Origin: Clostridium sp. CM027
Lineage (GTDB): Bacteria; Bacillota; Clostridia; Clostridiales; Clostridiaceae
Assembly: GCF_024730565.1 (NCBI RefSeq)
Contig: NZ_CP077725.1
Span: 3,056,501-3,120,500, forward strand
Reading direction: 5' to 3'
Length of the DNA stretch: 64,000 nt
Shown: positions 44,276 through 51,972 of the stretch, in pieces
Layout of the letters: every line of letters begins with the position of its first letter
Position numbering within the stretch: the stretch's first letter is position 1
Translations under genes and position numbers: made by a program
The notes under the pieces: model-generated
Told to the model about the DNA's origin: nothing
Databases searched by the model: none
Seen by the model: only the letters and a program-made list of their open reading frames with translations

Positions 44276-44899
44276 ATGAAAAAAATTAGGTGCTATGTCA
44301 GCTTCGATAAAGAAGAAAAATGGTTAAATGAAATGGCAAACCGAGGTTGGGAATTGGATGAAAAACATACAAAATATGAATTTCGTAAAACTTCACCTAA
44401 CAATACTATTATAAAAATAGATTATCGCAATTTTAAGTCAAAGGACGATTTTCAAAATTATATTATCCTTTTTAAGGACTGCGGGTGGGAACATATTGCG
44501 GGTACAAAAACATCTGGAAAACAATACTTCAAAAAAATAGATGAAAGTGCTGGTGATGATATTTTTTCTGATCTCTCTTCTAAAGCAGAGAGATACAAGA
44601 AATTATCAAATATGTGGCTATCATTGGTAGTATCTTATATTCCAATATCGATAGTGTTCGTTATGACAAAAACTATTGATATTGCTGCAGTATTGAATCC
44701 GAAATTATTGTACTATACGCCTGGATTATGGCAAAGGACAGGAGCGTCCTTTTGGGGGTCATTCTTATTTGAAACACCTTTCGCAATGATGAGGGGGTAT
44801 TTTTGGTTGATTTTTCCTTGTTTAATTATTCTATATACTATTTTCGCAGTAAAGGCACAAATGTATTATAAAAAAACAAATCTTAAAAATCGAATATAA
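44276..44899 (+). CDS. DUF2812-domain membrane protein
   Basis: A 207-residue protein. The N-terminal half (to about 100) has the DUF2812 signature EEKWLNEMANRGWELD, KIDYRNFKSK and FKDCGWEHIAG. Two membrane helices follow (about 117-140 and 180-200). AGAGAGGTG precedes the ATG. It follows PadR, its probable regulator. The biochemical function of DUF2812 is not known. Confidence 0.88.
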   Translation: MKKIRCYVSFDKEEKWLNEMANRGWELDEKHTKYEFRKTSPNNTIIKIDYRNFKSKDDFQNYIILFKDCGWEHIAGTKTSGKQYFKKIDESAGDDIFSDLSSKAERYKKLSNMWLSLVVSYIPISIVFVMTKTIDIAAVLNPKLLYYTPGLWQRTGASFWGSFLFETPFAMMRGYFWLIFPCLIILYTIFAVKAQMYYKKTNLKNRI

Positions 44900-45012
44900 G
44901 AATGATTGGGGAATATGATAAGTAGGGTATAATTATCATAAGTTGTGATAGATTGTAATCTATCACGACTTATCTATTCAAGGAATTAAAATTAGTTAAG
45001 AAAATACAAAAT

Positions 45013-45180
45013 TTAAAGCGTTTGCTTTGCTGATGTAACTGTTATCTCTAACACCCTATTTAAAAAAGAGAACTTTTCTTTCATCATATCAAAATCTGAA
45101 CCTAACTCAAGGTATTTTGCAGTACCTTCAATCGCGAAGCCTGTTACTTGGTAATCTTTATAACCCAGGACGTCTTTACT
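45013..45180 (-). pseudogene. Fragment of a pyridoxamine-phosphate-oxidase-like gene
   Basis: On the minus strand an open frame without a start encodes VLGYKDYQVTGFAIEGTAKY, then SDFDMMKEKF and a stop. This resembles the C-terminal region of flavin/PNPOx-type split-barrel proteins, often encoded beside Rrf2 regulators. The N-terminal part is absent. The family call is tentative. The rest of 44900-45234 shows only a hairpin near 44940-44975. Confidence 0.4.
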
Positions 45181-45234
45181 AATAATGAAGTATCATATGT
45201 GAAGATTATCTTGTTATTTAGGAGGTAGAGCGTA

Positions 45235-45609
45235 TTGCAATTTTCAATAGGAGTAGAGTATGCATTGCATTGTTTATTATATATGGTAGATATTCCATCA
45301 GGAAAGGCTGTTGGAATTAAAGATTTAGCGGCATTTCAAGGAGTTTCAGAAAGTTATTTATCAAAAGTATATACAAAATTAAGGAAATCAGGGATTGTGA
45401 AGTCAATTCCAGGTGTTAATGGGGGATATGAGTTAGCACGTATTCCAGAAAGCATAACCTTTTGGAATATAGTTGAAGCAGAAGACCAGATGAGACAGTT
45501 TTTGAATAATAAGACTTTAGGGTGGCTACATGAACAAGTTAGTAATAAGATCCTTGAAGAGCATGGAAAAGCAACGATTGAATGGTTCAATAATAGTAAA
45601 TCACGATAA
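45235..45609 (+). CDS. Rrf2-family regulator with an internal deletion
   Basis: A 124-residue protein whose N-terminal winged helix is intact: FSIGVEYALHCLLYM, FQGVSESYLSKVYTKL and VNGGYELAR. Typical members continue with a long acidic/cysteine-bearing segment (VEAVEG...C...C...VMLEAEDQMRNFL). Here VEA is followed directly by EDQMRQFLNNKTLGWL, so about 25-40 residues, including the usual cysteines, seem to have been lost by a deletion between the two VEA-like points. The frame stays open. The TTG start follows GGAGG. It may have lost its redox or ligand sensing. Confidence 0.8.
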   Translation: MQFSIGVEYALHCLLYMVDIPSGKAVGIKDLAAFQGVSESYLSKVYTKLRKSGIVKSIPGVNGGYELARIPESITFWNIVEAEDQMRQFLNNKTLGWLHEQVSNKILEEHGKATIEWFNNSKSR

Positions 45610-45769
45610 ATTAAGATGCTTAAGATATTTGGTAATTAATGTAGACTTTAAAAAATCATTGAGACCACTTATCTTAGTTTGTTTGAATTCTGGAAAGTAT
45701 AAAAGAGAATAAGTTGACTAGCTCACAGCGCCCATGGATATCTGATTTGTTGTTGGGTGTAGTAAGGAA

Positions 45770-45804
45770 AAAGCAACATAACTCATTTAGAGTTATGTTG
45801 CTTT
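45770..45804. terminator. Bidirectional terminator
   Basis: AAAGCAACATAACTC pairs perfectly with GAGTTATGTTGCTTT across ATTTA. It lies between the convergent Rrf2 and MBL-hydrolase genes. Confidence 0.8.
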
Positions 45805-45823
45805 ACATAAATACTTCTTTCTG

Positions 45824-46459
45824 TTAGAACTTAAGACATTGACCGTGACCTACAGCCGCAAACTTTGGATTTAATTCGGATAAAGCCTGCTGAACCTTTG
45901 CTCTTTGTTCTGTGCTTGGTATCTGCTCTAATGTGATATTATCTACTTCTTTCTGCCAGTTTCCATATATTACTTCACCATTAAATTTTCCCATACCGAA
46001 TATTAAATCACCGCTGAAGAATATTCCACGCTTGTTCTCCATAAGAAGAAGACCTTCCCATAGATGCATTTCTGAAGGGTAACTAATGAATTGAAGTTCA
46101 TAGTCACTGCTAATCAATTTCTCACCAGGATTTTTAATTATTGCTTCATCTGTAATCCCGAATCCAATTAGCTGCCTTGCTGTGATTCTTGAACAAATTG
46201 TCTTTGCCTCAGGAAAATTCTTTAACAGTAAAGATAAGCCACCGCATTCGTCTGATTCAAAATGTGAAACAAAAACATATTTTAATTTTTTGTCGCCTAG
46301 AATTTCTTTTAATTGTGGTATTAGGGTTTCTGCTTGTTCTATGCTACCAGTATGAACTAAAATTGGTTCATCGGTTAACAAAATATATTGATGAAATGAA
46401 AGGTTAATAGGCGAAACATAACTGCTGAATTGGTATAAATCACTATAAATCATAGACAT
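45824..46459 (-). CDS. Metallo-beta-lactamase-fold hydrolase
   Basis: A 211-residue MBL-fold protein. SHFESDECGG supplies the first metal ligands (H-x-E-x-D), GDLIFGMG the bridging Asp and GHGQ the last His. The H-x-E-x-D pattern is that of the flavodiiron/oxygen-reductase group (ODP) rather than the zinc H-x-H-x-D-H pattern, so it may bind iron; there is no flavodoxin domain. AAAAGGAGA lies eight bases before the ATG. Substrate is unknown. It faces the Rrf2 gene. Confidence 0.85.
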   Translation of the reverse strand: MSMIYSDLYQFSSYVSPINLSFHQYILLTDEPILVHTGSIEQAETLIPQLKEILGDKKLKYVFVSHFESDECGGLSLLLKNFPEAKTICSRITARQLIGFGITDEAIIKNPGEKLISSDYELQFISYPSEMHLWEGLLLMENKRGIFFSGDLIFGMGKFNGEVIYGNWQKEVDNITLEQIPSTEQRAKVQQALSELNPKFAAVGHGQCLKF

Positions 46460-46505
46460 AGTATTATCTCCTTTTATGTATTTAAATTGGTATATCCTGA
46501 ATAGG

Positions 46506-46540
46506 TTAAATCATCTCCTGCGGAGCTGAAATGTCGTTAA
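46506..46540 (+). repeat. Minimal 35-bp TTAA repeat
   Basis: TTAAATCATCTCCTGCGGAG joins CTGAAATGTCGTTAA directly, so both ends are present and the whole interior is gone. This is the shortest copy with two good ends. Confidence 0.85.
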
Positions 46541-46675
46541 AAATAATTAATAGAGCAATTCTTTGGACTCTCTGATGTAAGCCATAGTCTACGCCAAGCA
46601 ATAATAAAAGTCTATATTACTCCTATTGAGAAGAACCACACCATAAATAACATAGACCTTTTGTGTGGTATATTA

Positions 46676-46755
46676 CTCAAAAATAAATACTTCTTCAATT
46701 CTTTTATTAAACACTTTTGATATTTTATAGGCAAGCATAATGGAAGTGTTATACT
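46676..46755 (-). pseudogene. Duplicated 3' end of the XRE gene
   Basis: This stretch is almost the same as 48186-48262: on the minus strand both read through LAYKISKVFNKRIEEVFIF-like codons to the stop. Only the last 25 or so codons are present. The 46541-46786 interval otherwise shows no gene. Confidence 0.7.
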
Positions 46756-46786
46756 AAAGATCTAAACAAATCTAATTTTAAATAAT

Positions 46787-47596
46787 TTAGATTTTTAACG
46801 TCTCCATTGTTTTGTCGATAAAATTTAATAGTGCCGTTTTTTCATCTTTTGGTAACCATTCAGTAAGTCGCGCTGCAGCAACAGGAAGTTCCCATTGTTC
46901 AATTTGTTCAATCTTAACTCCTGTTAGTTTTAGGTAATGGCTTATATATTCTAAATAAAACTTATTTCTAATAAAATTAATAATTTGTTTTTCAGGAAAT
47001 GTTTTATTGGGAACAACACCAAACTTAAACATTATTGATGTCCTCGCAATATCGGTTAATGGATTCCCTTGAGTTGCAGTCATCCAATCGATGACTATTT
47101 CTCCGTCTTTTGTTATAAGTATATTATCTGGGTGGAAATCTCCATGACATAATATGTTATCATCTTTAAGTTTGTCAATATATTTATACAATCTCATTTT
47201 TATATCATCCGTTAATAACGCTGTATTTGATATATTATCCTTGAGCCTTGTTTTATAAGTAGATAGCTTAAAATTAACCTTTTGCTGAATTGATTTATGC
47301 AATTCTGCTAACCGTTGTGCTTCTTTTTTTACTTTCCAGGGGTTAGATGCTACTACTTTCATCATAGTTATTCCATTAATTCGCTCATATACGATACCAC
47401 TTCTATTATCAACTTCTATAAGTTCATAAACTTTAGGTGTTGAATTCAATTGGTTATAAATGCCAATGCTAACTTCATATTCATTTTGGATCGCCGTTTT
47501 AGGTAAATCGATTCTAAAAAGTTTTAAAATTTTATCTTGTCCCCACTCGAATACTTCGGCTGTTCTTCCTTCTCCGATTAATTTTCCCTTTTCCAT
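46787..47596 (-). CDS. Aminoglycoside-phosphotransferase-family kinase
   Basis: A 269-residue kinase-fold protein: N-terminal lobe with IGEGRTAEVFEWG and KLFRID, catalytic loop LCHGDFHPDNIL, and metal-binding VIDWMTATQGNPLTDIART. This is the APH family, whose members phosphorylate small molecules such as aminoglycosides, choline or sugars. The closest type by eye is the group annotated simply as phosphotransferase family. A resistance role is not established. GGGGAA precedes the ATG. Confidence 0.85.
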   Translation of the reverse strand: MEKGKLIGEGRTAEVFEWGQDKILKLFRIDLPKTAIQNEYEVSIGIYNQLNSTPKVYELIEVDNRSGIVYERINGITMMKVVASNPWKVKKEAQRLAELHKSIQQKVNFKLSTYKTRLKDNISNTALLTDDIKMRLYKYIDKLKDDNILCHGDFHPDNILITKDGEIVIDWMTATQGNPLTDIARTSIMFKFGVVPNKTFPEKQIINFIRNKFYLEYISHYLKLTGVKIEQIEQWELPVAAARLTEWLPKDEKTALLNFIDKTMETLKI

Positions 47597-47780
47597 ATAT
47601 CTTCCCCCATTCGCTAAGTTGCCCTACTATACAATTACGCAACAATTTCAAGTCAATTATACCATTATGTACCATAATATATATCCGTTTTATTTGTTGG
47701 CGTGAGCTGTATAGGGGATGCCGATGTAACTCTTAATACAAAAAAAATGCCTGTAGGTTAAGAACATTTTGTTTCAATCA

Positions 47781-48176
47781 TTAGTATTTGGATTTGCAAA
47801 CTAAATAACTGATAAATTGTATTATAAGTGCACTACCCATAATTACCATGATTGCTGAATGAGAATCCATTTTAATTTTTTGTGTCTTAATTAAAATTTC
47901 AAATATAACCATAAAAACAAACAGCTTATCAAAACTCATGCTTTTAGATTTATCACTAACAAATTTTTTTCTTTCATCTTCATATCGTTCATTTGTGTTG
48001 CCTTTTGTCTTCCATAATAGATAAATAAGATAAATAAAAGATAGGCCGCCTAATAAAAATCCTGACCAATAGCCATTCTTTTTTGTTACAAGGTCAAAAA
48101 TACCCATTCCTATAAAAAGAACTGACCATACTCCAGCACCTATAATTAGTGAATCACCTTGCTTCTGATTTTTCAT
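47781..48176 (-). CDS. DUF2178-like membrane protein
   Basis: A 131-residue protein with four membrane helices (about 10-27, 35-55, 80-97 and 105-125) and the cytoplasmic motif RYEDERKKFVSDKSKS between helices two and three, which is like DUF2178 proteins. It follows the XRE gene at a spacing of four bases and is probably regulated by it. GAGGAGGAAT precedes the ATG at 48176. Such XRE/membrane-protein pairs are common in Firmicutes; their function is not known. Confidence 0.75.
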   Translation of the reverse strand: MKNQKQGDSLIIGAGVWSVLFIGMGIFDLVTKKNGYWSGFLLGGLSFIYLIYLLWKTKGNTNERYEDERKKFVSDKSKSMSFDKLFVFMVIFEILIKTQKIKMDSHSAIMVIMGSALIIQFISYLVCKSKY

Positions 48177-48180
48177 TATT

Positions 48181-48378
48181 TTATTCCTCCTCAAAAATAA
48201 ATACTTCCTCAATTTTTTTATTAAACACTTTTGATAGTTTATAAGCAAGCATAATGGACGGGTTATACTTACCCTTTTCTAAAGATATTATTGTCTGCCT
48301 TGAAGTTTCTAATAACTTTGCTAAATCCTCTTGTGTTAAATTACTTCCTTCTCTTAAACTCTTTATAAGATTTTTCAT
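48181..48378 (-). CDS. Short XRE-family repressor
   Basis: A 65-residue helix-turn-helix protein with LTQEDLAKLLETSRQTIISL and EKGKYNPSIMLAYKLSKVF, the compact class that is all DNA-binding domain. The start follows GAAAGAGGTG on the minus strand. It is co-transcribed with the membrane protein gene and lies just downstream of two matching palindromic sites at 48396 and 48442. A 3' fragment of the same gene is duplicated at 46676-46755. Confidence 0.93.
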   Translation of the reverse strand: MKNLIKSLREGSNLTQEDLAKLLETSRQTIISLEKGKYNPSIMLAYKLSKVFNKKIEEVFIFEEE

Positions 48379-48395
48379 TCAAACACCTCTTTCAC

Positions 48396-48457
48396 GTAAA
48401 GGTAACTTTACAATTTATTATACATCAACGAATTTCAAATATAAAGTTACCTTTACA
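48396..48457. promoter_or_regulatory. Paired operators of the XRE repressor
   Basis: GTAAAGGTAACTTTAC at 48396-48411 and its inverse ATAAAGTTACCTTTAC at 48441-48456 each are near-palindromes. They bracket the probable promoter upstream of the XRE gene, suggesting cooperative autoregulation. Confidence 0.65.
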
Positions 48458-48590
48458 AATTTTTTAAATTTAACAAATTTTTGTATTTATAAATATAGTC
48501 AAAAAAAATGAAAGTAACGTAATGGCTATTATTTGTGAATGAAAAAACATTTTGACGTACGTAAAAATGTACAGTACTATATAGATATAT

Positions 48591-48743
48591 TTAACGACAT
48601 TTCAGAAGGGAAGTCTCCCACTTCTATAAGTAGGAGTTACCTACCCTAACAAATAAAAAACTTCAGTGGGAGTATAAATATCCTTCTGAAGTCGTTAATG
48701 TAGCTTCTACGAAGCTGTTGCAGCTCCGCAGGAGATGATTTAA
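48591..48743 (-). repeat. Dispersed TTAA repeat, full copy in reverse orientation
   Basis: TTAACGACATTTCAG ... CAGCTCCGCAGGAGATGATTTAA. All internal blocks of the 30661-30816 copy can be matched in reverse. The TTAA at its end is shared with the next partial copy. Confidence 0.85.
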
Positions 48744-48788
48744 CGACATTTCAGAAGGGAAGGCTCCCACTTCTATAAGTGGGAGTCC
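48740..48788 (-). repeat. Partial TTAA repeat fused to the previous copy
   Basis: TTAACGACATTTCAGAAGGG and CTCCCACTTCTATAAGTGGG. It follows the full copy with a shared TTAA. CTATATAGATAT occurs just before the compound element (48578-48589) and directly after it (48789-48800), like a 12-bp target duplication. Confidence 0.8.
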
Positions 48789-48863
48789 CTATATAGATAT
48801 CAAGTAAAAAGGTGCTATAATAACGTTTTTTTACTAATAAACAATTAAAATGGAGGAAAAAAC

Positions 48864-49133
48864 ATGGAATTATTTTTATATTATATTTTGGCGATTAACT
48901 TATACGGTATTTTTGCCATGTATTCAGACAAGAGAAAGTCGCAAAAGGGGAAATGGAGAACTCCAGAGAACACCCTTTTCACTATAGCTTCTGCTTTTGG
49001 GGCTTTGGGTATTTTTATAGGAATGCGTTTATTTAGGCATAAAACTAAGCATAACAAGTTTGTAATAGGGATACCATTGATACTTGTAGTCCAATTGTTT
49101 GTATTTTTCAAATATATTTATAAAATGATATAA
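48864..49133 (+). CDS. DUF1294 family membrane protein
   Basis: An 89-residue protein with two or three membrane helices and the DUF1294 pattern: N-x-YGIFAMYSDKRKSQKGKWR, TPENTLFTIASAFGALGIF, GMRLFRHKTKHNKF. It is a common small integral membrane protein of unknown function. ATGGAGG precedes the ATG. It stands alone between the repeat cluster and the DnaA-box-like region. Confidence 0.9.
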   Translation: MELFLYYILAINLYGIFAMYSDKRKSQKGKWRTPENTLFTIASAFGALGIFIGMRLFRHKTKHNKFVIGIPLILVVQLFVFFKYIYKMI

Positions 49134-49149
49134 TTCTTATAATTTTGCC

Positions 49150-49390
49150 TTGAAATGTTAGCGCTTTGAGGGTATAATAAAGGGAAATTATAGGAATGAA
49201 TAAGGACCTTAAGAAGGCAATATGATTATTTCAAGATTGTGGATAACTATTCTGTAAAATTAAATAAATTATTATAAAAACTGTATTTGTTAGTATAATA
49301 CGGTTTAAAAAGCATATACTATAAAAAGTTATCCTCTTTTAGTGGATAACTTTGTTTAAATTGTGGATAGATTGTCAATTATCTGGAAAT
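49150..49390. repeat. Non-coding block 1 with DnaA-box-like sites
   Basis: It shares with 49526-49832 the order TTGAAAT, GGTATAATA, TTGTGGATAACTA, AAATTGAATAAAT-like, AAAGTTATCC-hairpin and TTGTGGATAG. TGTGGATAA is at 49238-49246, AGTGGATAA at 49341 and TGTGGATAG at 49362. No reading frame of note is present. Confidence 0.65.
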
Positions 49391-49525
49391 AGTAAGCTTG
49401 AAATTTATTTTGTTATGGATATTAAGTCTCTATCATAATGATAGAAAACATTAAAGAGCACTACTTACTTTACGGTCTGATATTCACATTTTTACAAAAA
49501 TTTACATGGTTCTATAAGTTTCATA

Positions 49526-49832
49526 ATTTTGTCTTGAAATTTTACTATTTTGAGGTTATAATAGGTGACGTGCTACTTATATAATATAAAAAGTAGGCAA
49601 TAACTTATAAAGAAACTTTGAATTTAAAAAGAAATTAAATGATAAATCAAATAAAACATTATGTTATAAGAGTTTGACAAGTAAAGTTCAAATTTGTGGA
49701 TAACTAGTGTATAAAATTGAATAAATTTTCACGACACTGTATTTATTATCAAAATATAGCTTATTTAGCGTGCTAATAAACAAAGTTATCCCCCTTTAGG
49801 GGATAACTTTGTCTGAATTGTGGATAAGATTT
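49526..49832. repeat. Non-coding block 2 with DnaA-box-like sites
   Basis: This is the second, longer block: TGTGGATAA occurs at 49695-49703 and 49819-49827, with variants in the hairpin at 49783-49810. The consensus bacterial DnaA box is TTATCCACA, the complement of TGTGGATAA. The stretch between the blocks (49391-49525) holds nothing I can name. Confidence 0.6.
49780..49812. terminator. Strong hairpin after the nitrilase gene
   Basis: ACAAAGTTATCCCC pairs perfectly with GGGGATAACTTTGT across CTTTA. It lies about 20 bases beyond the nitrilase stop on the minus strand and probably terminates it. A weaker relative lies at 49325-49353. Confidence 0.6.
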
Positions 49833-50663
49833 TTAATTGCTTGAAAACAATTCACAATACAAACTTTCTTTTCTATCTGATTTAAGTCTAAATTTTTCTC
49901 TAATCTGAGTTACGTTCTCCTCAGAGATATCCGCTATAACTAAACCTTCATCCATATATAAGTTGCTTATTACATTGCCTAGTGGATCTACAATCATGGA
50001 GTCACCACTGTAGGTTAATCCATTTCCTTCACCTATTCGGTTTATACCTGCTATATAACACTGATTTTCTATGGCCCTTGCTTTGAGTAAGGTAATCCAG
50101 TGATCACGTCGATCTACAGGCCAGTTAGCTGCAATGGTTATTAAGGTAGCAGTCTTAGATGCTATCTGAAATATTTCTGGAAAACGTAAATCGTAGCAGA
50201 TGAAAGGGACGATAGTAAAGTTAAAAGCATTGAAGTAGTTGATTTTATTTCCACTTTGGTAAAATTCAGTTTCGCATCCAAAGGAAAAAGGATGAATTTT
50301 AGTGTAAGTCACAAGAGTCTTGTCTTGGGGCACGTCTCGATGCATTACTCGTGGCACGCCTCCATGTACTACCGGAGGCGCCACTACAGAGTATTTGTTT
50401 TTACTATTTGTTCTTCCTTCTACATACCCAAAGCCTATGAAAATATTAAATTTAGAACTCATTTCCTTGAAAAATTCTACGGTTTCATTATTATCTTCTC
50501 CTATTAAAGAAGTGTTCACAGAAAAGCCTGTTAAAGTCATTTCAGGGAAAAAAATAATATCCACATTTTCAGTAGTTGCATGCTTTATAAATTGTATTGC
50601 GGTTTCTTTATTCTTAGTTTTATCTTCCCAAACAATATCCAATTGAGCTAGTGCTAATTTCAT
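49833..50663 (-). CDS. Carbon-nitrogen hydrolase (nitrilase family) with an internal repeat
   Basis: A 276-residue amidase-type protein with the family triad: E41 in FFPEMTLTG, K122 in YTKIHPF and C156 in PFICYDLRFPE. It resembles the omega-amidase/YafV-like group that hydrolyses small amides, though the substrate is unknown. Between residues 97 and 113, just before the catalytic Lys, there are two diverged octapeptides (VVHGGVPR and VMHRDVPQ) encoded by a GC-rich 24-bp tandem duplication. Relatives typically pass from the beta strand to DGxLVxxYxKIH with no such insert. Confidence 0.88.
   Translation of the reverse strand: MKLALAQLDIVWEDKTKNKETAIQFIKHATTENVDIIFFPEMTLTGFSVNTSLIGEDNNETVEFFKEMSSKFNIFIGFGYVEGRTNSKNKYSVVAPPVVHGGVPRVMHRDVPQDKTLVTYTKIHPFSFGCETEFYQSGNKINYFNAFNFTIVPFICYDLRFPEIFQIASKTATLITIAANWPVDRRDHWITLLKARAIENQCYIAGINRIGEGNGLTYSGDSMIVDPLGNVISNLYMDEGLVIADISEENVTQIREKFRLKSDRKESLYCELFSSN
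50325..50372 (-). repeat. Two 24-bp tandem repeats within the nitrilase gene
   Basis: Read on the minus strand, GTAGTACATGGAGGCGTGCC and GTAATGCATCGAGACGTGCC start the two units, which match at most positions. The stretch is far more GC-rich than the gene around it. It preserves the frame. Confidence 0.8.
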
Positions 50664-50809
50664 AGTATCGACTCCTTATTAATAATATCTTCATATAATA
50701 CATATTATATCAGAGTAAGAATAAAATGCGGAAGCATTGAATTTCTCCTGCGTGTTTTGCAGTTGAACTGAAAACAGTATATAAATTGTAACGAAAAGGT
50801 GGTTACTTT

Positions 50810-51646
50810 ATGTTAAATAATTTAAAACAACTTGTATGTAGAGTTATAGATGATGATATTACTGCATTGGCAGCTCAACTGGCTTATGATTTATTGTTGT
50901 CTTTTTTTCCTTTTTTATTGCTACTAATTAGCATGTTAAGTTATAGTAATCTAGAAAGTAAAGATGTGCTGATATATCTACATCAAATAATGCCCAAGAG
51001 TGCTTTTGATTTAATTTACACTACAGTTATAGAGGTGCTGGATTCAAGAAATGTGAATTTACTATCCATAAGTATAATAGGTATAATGTGGTCAGGATCT
51101 AGTGGTTTTAGAGCTATAATAAAGGGATTAAATAAAGCCTATGATGAGGAAGAGACAAGACCTTTTTGGAAAACCTTAGCTATATCTATATTATTTATGC
51201 TAGGGCTTGTAGTAGCTATTATTGTGGGAGTAGCCCTAGTAGTTTTTGGACAAATGATAGGTGGGGTTATTGCGACGCGTTTAAATTTATCTAGTAAGTT
51301 TATATTAGATTGGGATATTATAAGATACCTAGTATCTTTAGGTGGTATGTCAGTTACATTTGCAGCATTATATCATTATACTCCTTGTAGAAGATTAACA
51401 TGGATAGAGGTAATACCTGGAGCTATTGTTAGTACTTTAGGGTGGTTAATATCTTCATTAGGTTTTGCGTATTATGTTAATAATTTTAACAACTATTCTG
51501 GTCTGTATGGTGGAATAGGAGCAGTAATAGTGCTTATGCTTTGGCTTTATATAATTTCCATAATAATACTACTAGGGGGAGAGGTTAATGCGTTGTTAGC
51601 CTTTGAGCGAGAAGGCAAACAAAAACCTAGGTGTAAAAAGTATTAA
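50810..51646 (+). CDS. YihY/BrkB family membrane protein
   Basis: A 278-residue protein with six membrane helices and the family blocks TALAAQLAYDLLLSFFPFLL, MWSGSSGFRAIIKGLNKAYD and YGGIGAVIVLMLWLYI. It is widespread; the old ribonuclease BN label is not supported for the family, and its function is unknown. AAAAGGTGG precedes the ATG. The stop TAA is part of the TTAA end of a dispersed repeat at 51643. A polysaccharide cluster starts downstream. Confidence 0.92.
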   Translation: MLNNLKQLVCRVIDDDITALAAQLAYDLLLSFFPFLLLLISMLSYSNLESKDVLIYLHQIMPKSAFDLIYTTVIEVLDSRNVNLLSISIIGIMWSGSSGFRAIIKGLNKAYDEEETRPFWKTLAISILFMLGLVVAIIVGVALVVFGQMIGGVIATRLNLSSKFILDWDIIRYLVSLGGMSVTFAALYHYTPCRRLTWIEVIPGAIVSTLGWLISSLGFAYYVNNFNNYSGLYGGIGAVIVLMLWLYIISIIILLGGEVNALLAFEREGKQKPRCKKY

Positions 51647-51715
51647 CGACATTTCAGGTCCATAGGAGATAATTAGCTCCATGGGAGATAAGTAGCTCCA
51701 TAGGAGATAATTTAA
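51643..51715 (-). repeat. 73-bp TTAA repeat with a triplicated interior
   Basis: It begins TTAACGACATTTCAG and ends TAGGAGATAATTTAA. In between, TCCAT(A/G)GGAGATAA occurs three times. Its first TTAA contains the stop codon of the YihY gene. The rest of 51716-51972 shows a possible promoter (TATACT near 51854) and nothing else. Confidence 0.75.
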
Positions 51716-51972
51716 CTAGAGTTATTATGTGAAATTGGCTAGTATTTAATGATATAATGATATAATGGATAGCATATAAGATCTAAAAAATAGCTTTGAA
51801 TTGTGAAATTTCAAGTTTCATAAAATATTAACACTTATTTAAAGGTATTATGGTATACTTAATACTGCAGTGAAACTGAAAAAAGTGTATTAAATTGTAA
51901 TTAATACATTTTTTGATAACGTTAGAAAAAACAATCATATTTTATTATATATAAAATAAAGAGGTGCATTAT

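Noticed and set aside
45530-45712. A second gene overlapping the end of the Rrf2 gene
   Set aside because: It is a shifted frame of the Rrf2 3' end with no ribosome site.
49150-49832. Chromosomal origin of replication
   Set aside because: DnaA-box-like sites are present, but no dnaA, dnaN, rpmH or gyr genes are nearby and there is no clear unwinding element. Only a DnaA-binding cluster is proposed.
49833-50663. Degraded nitrilase pseudogene
   Set aside because: The 24-bp repeats keep the frame, and E41, K122 and C156 are intact.
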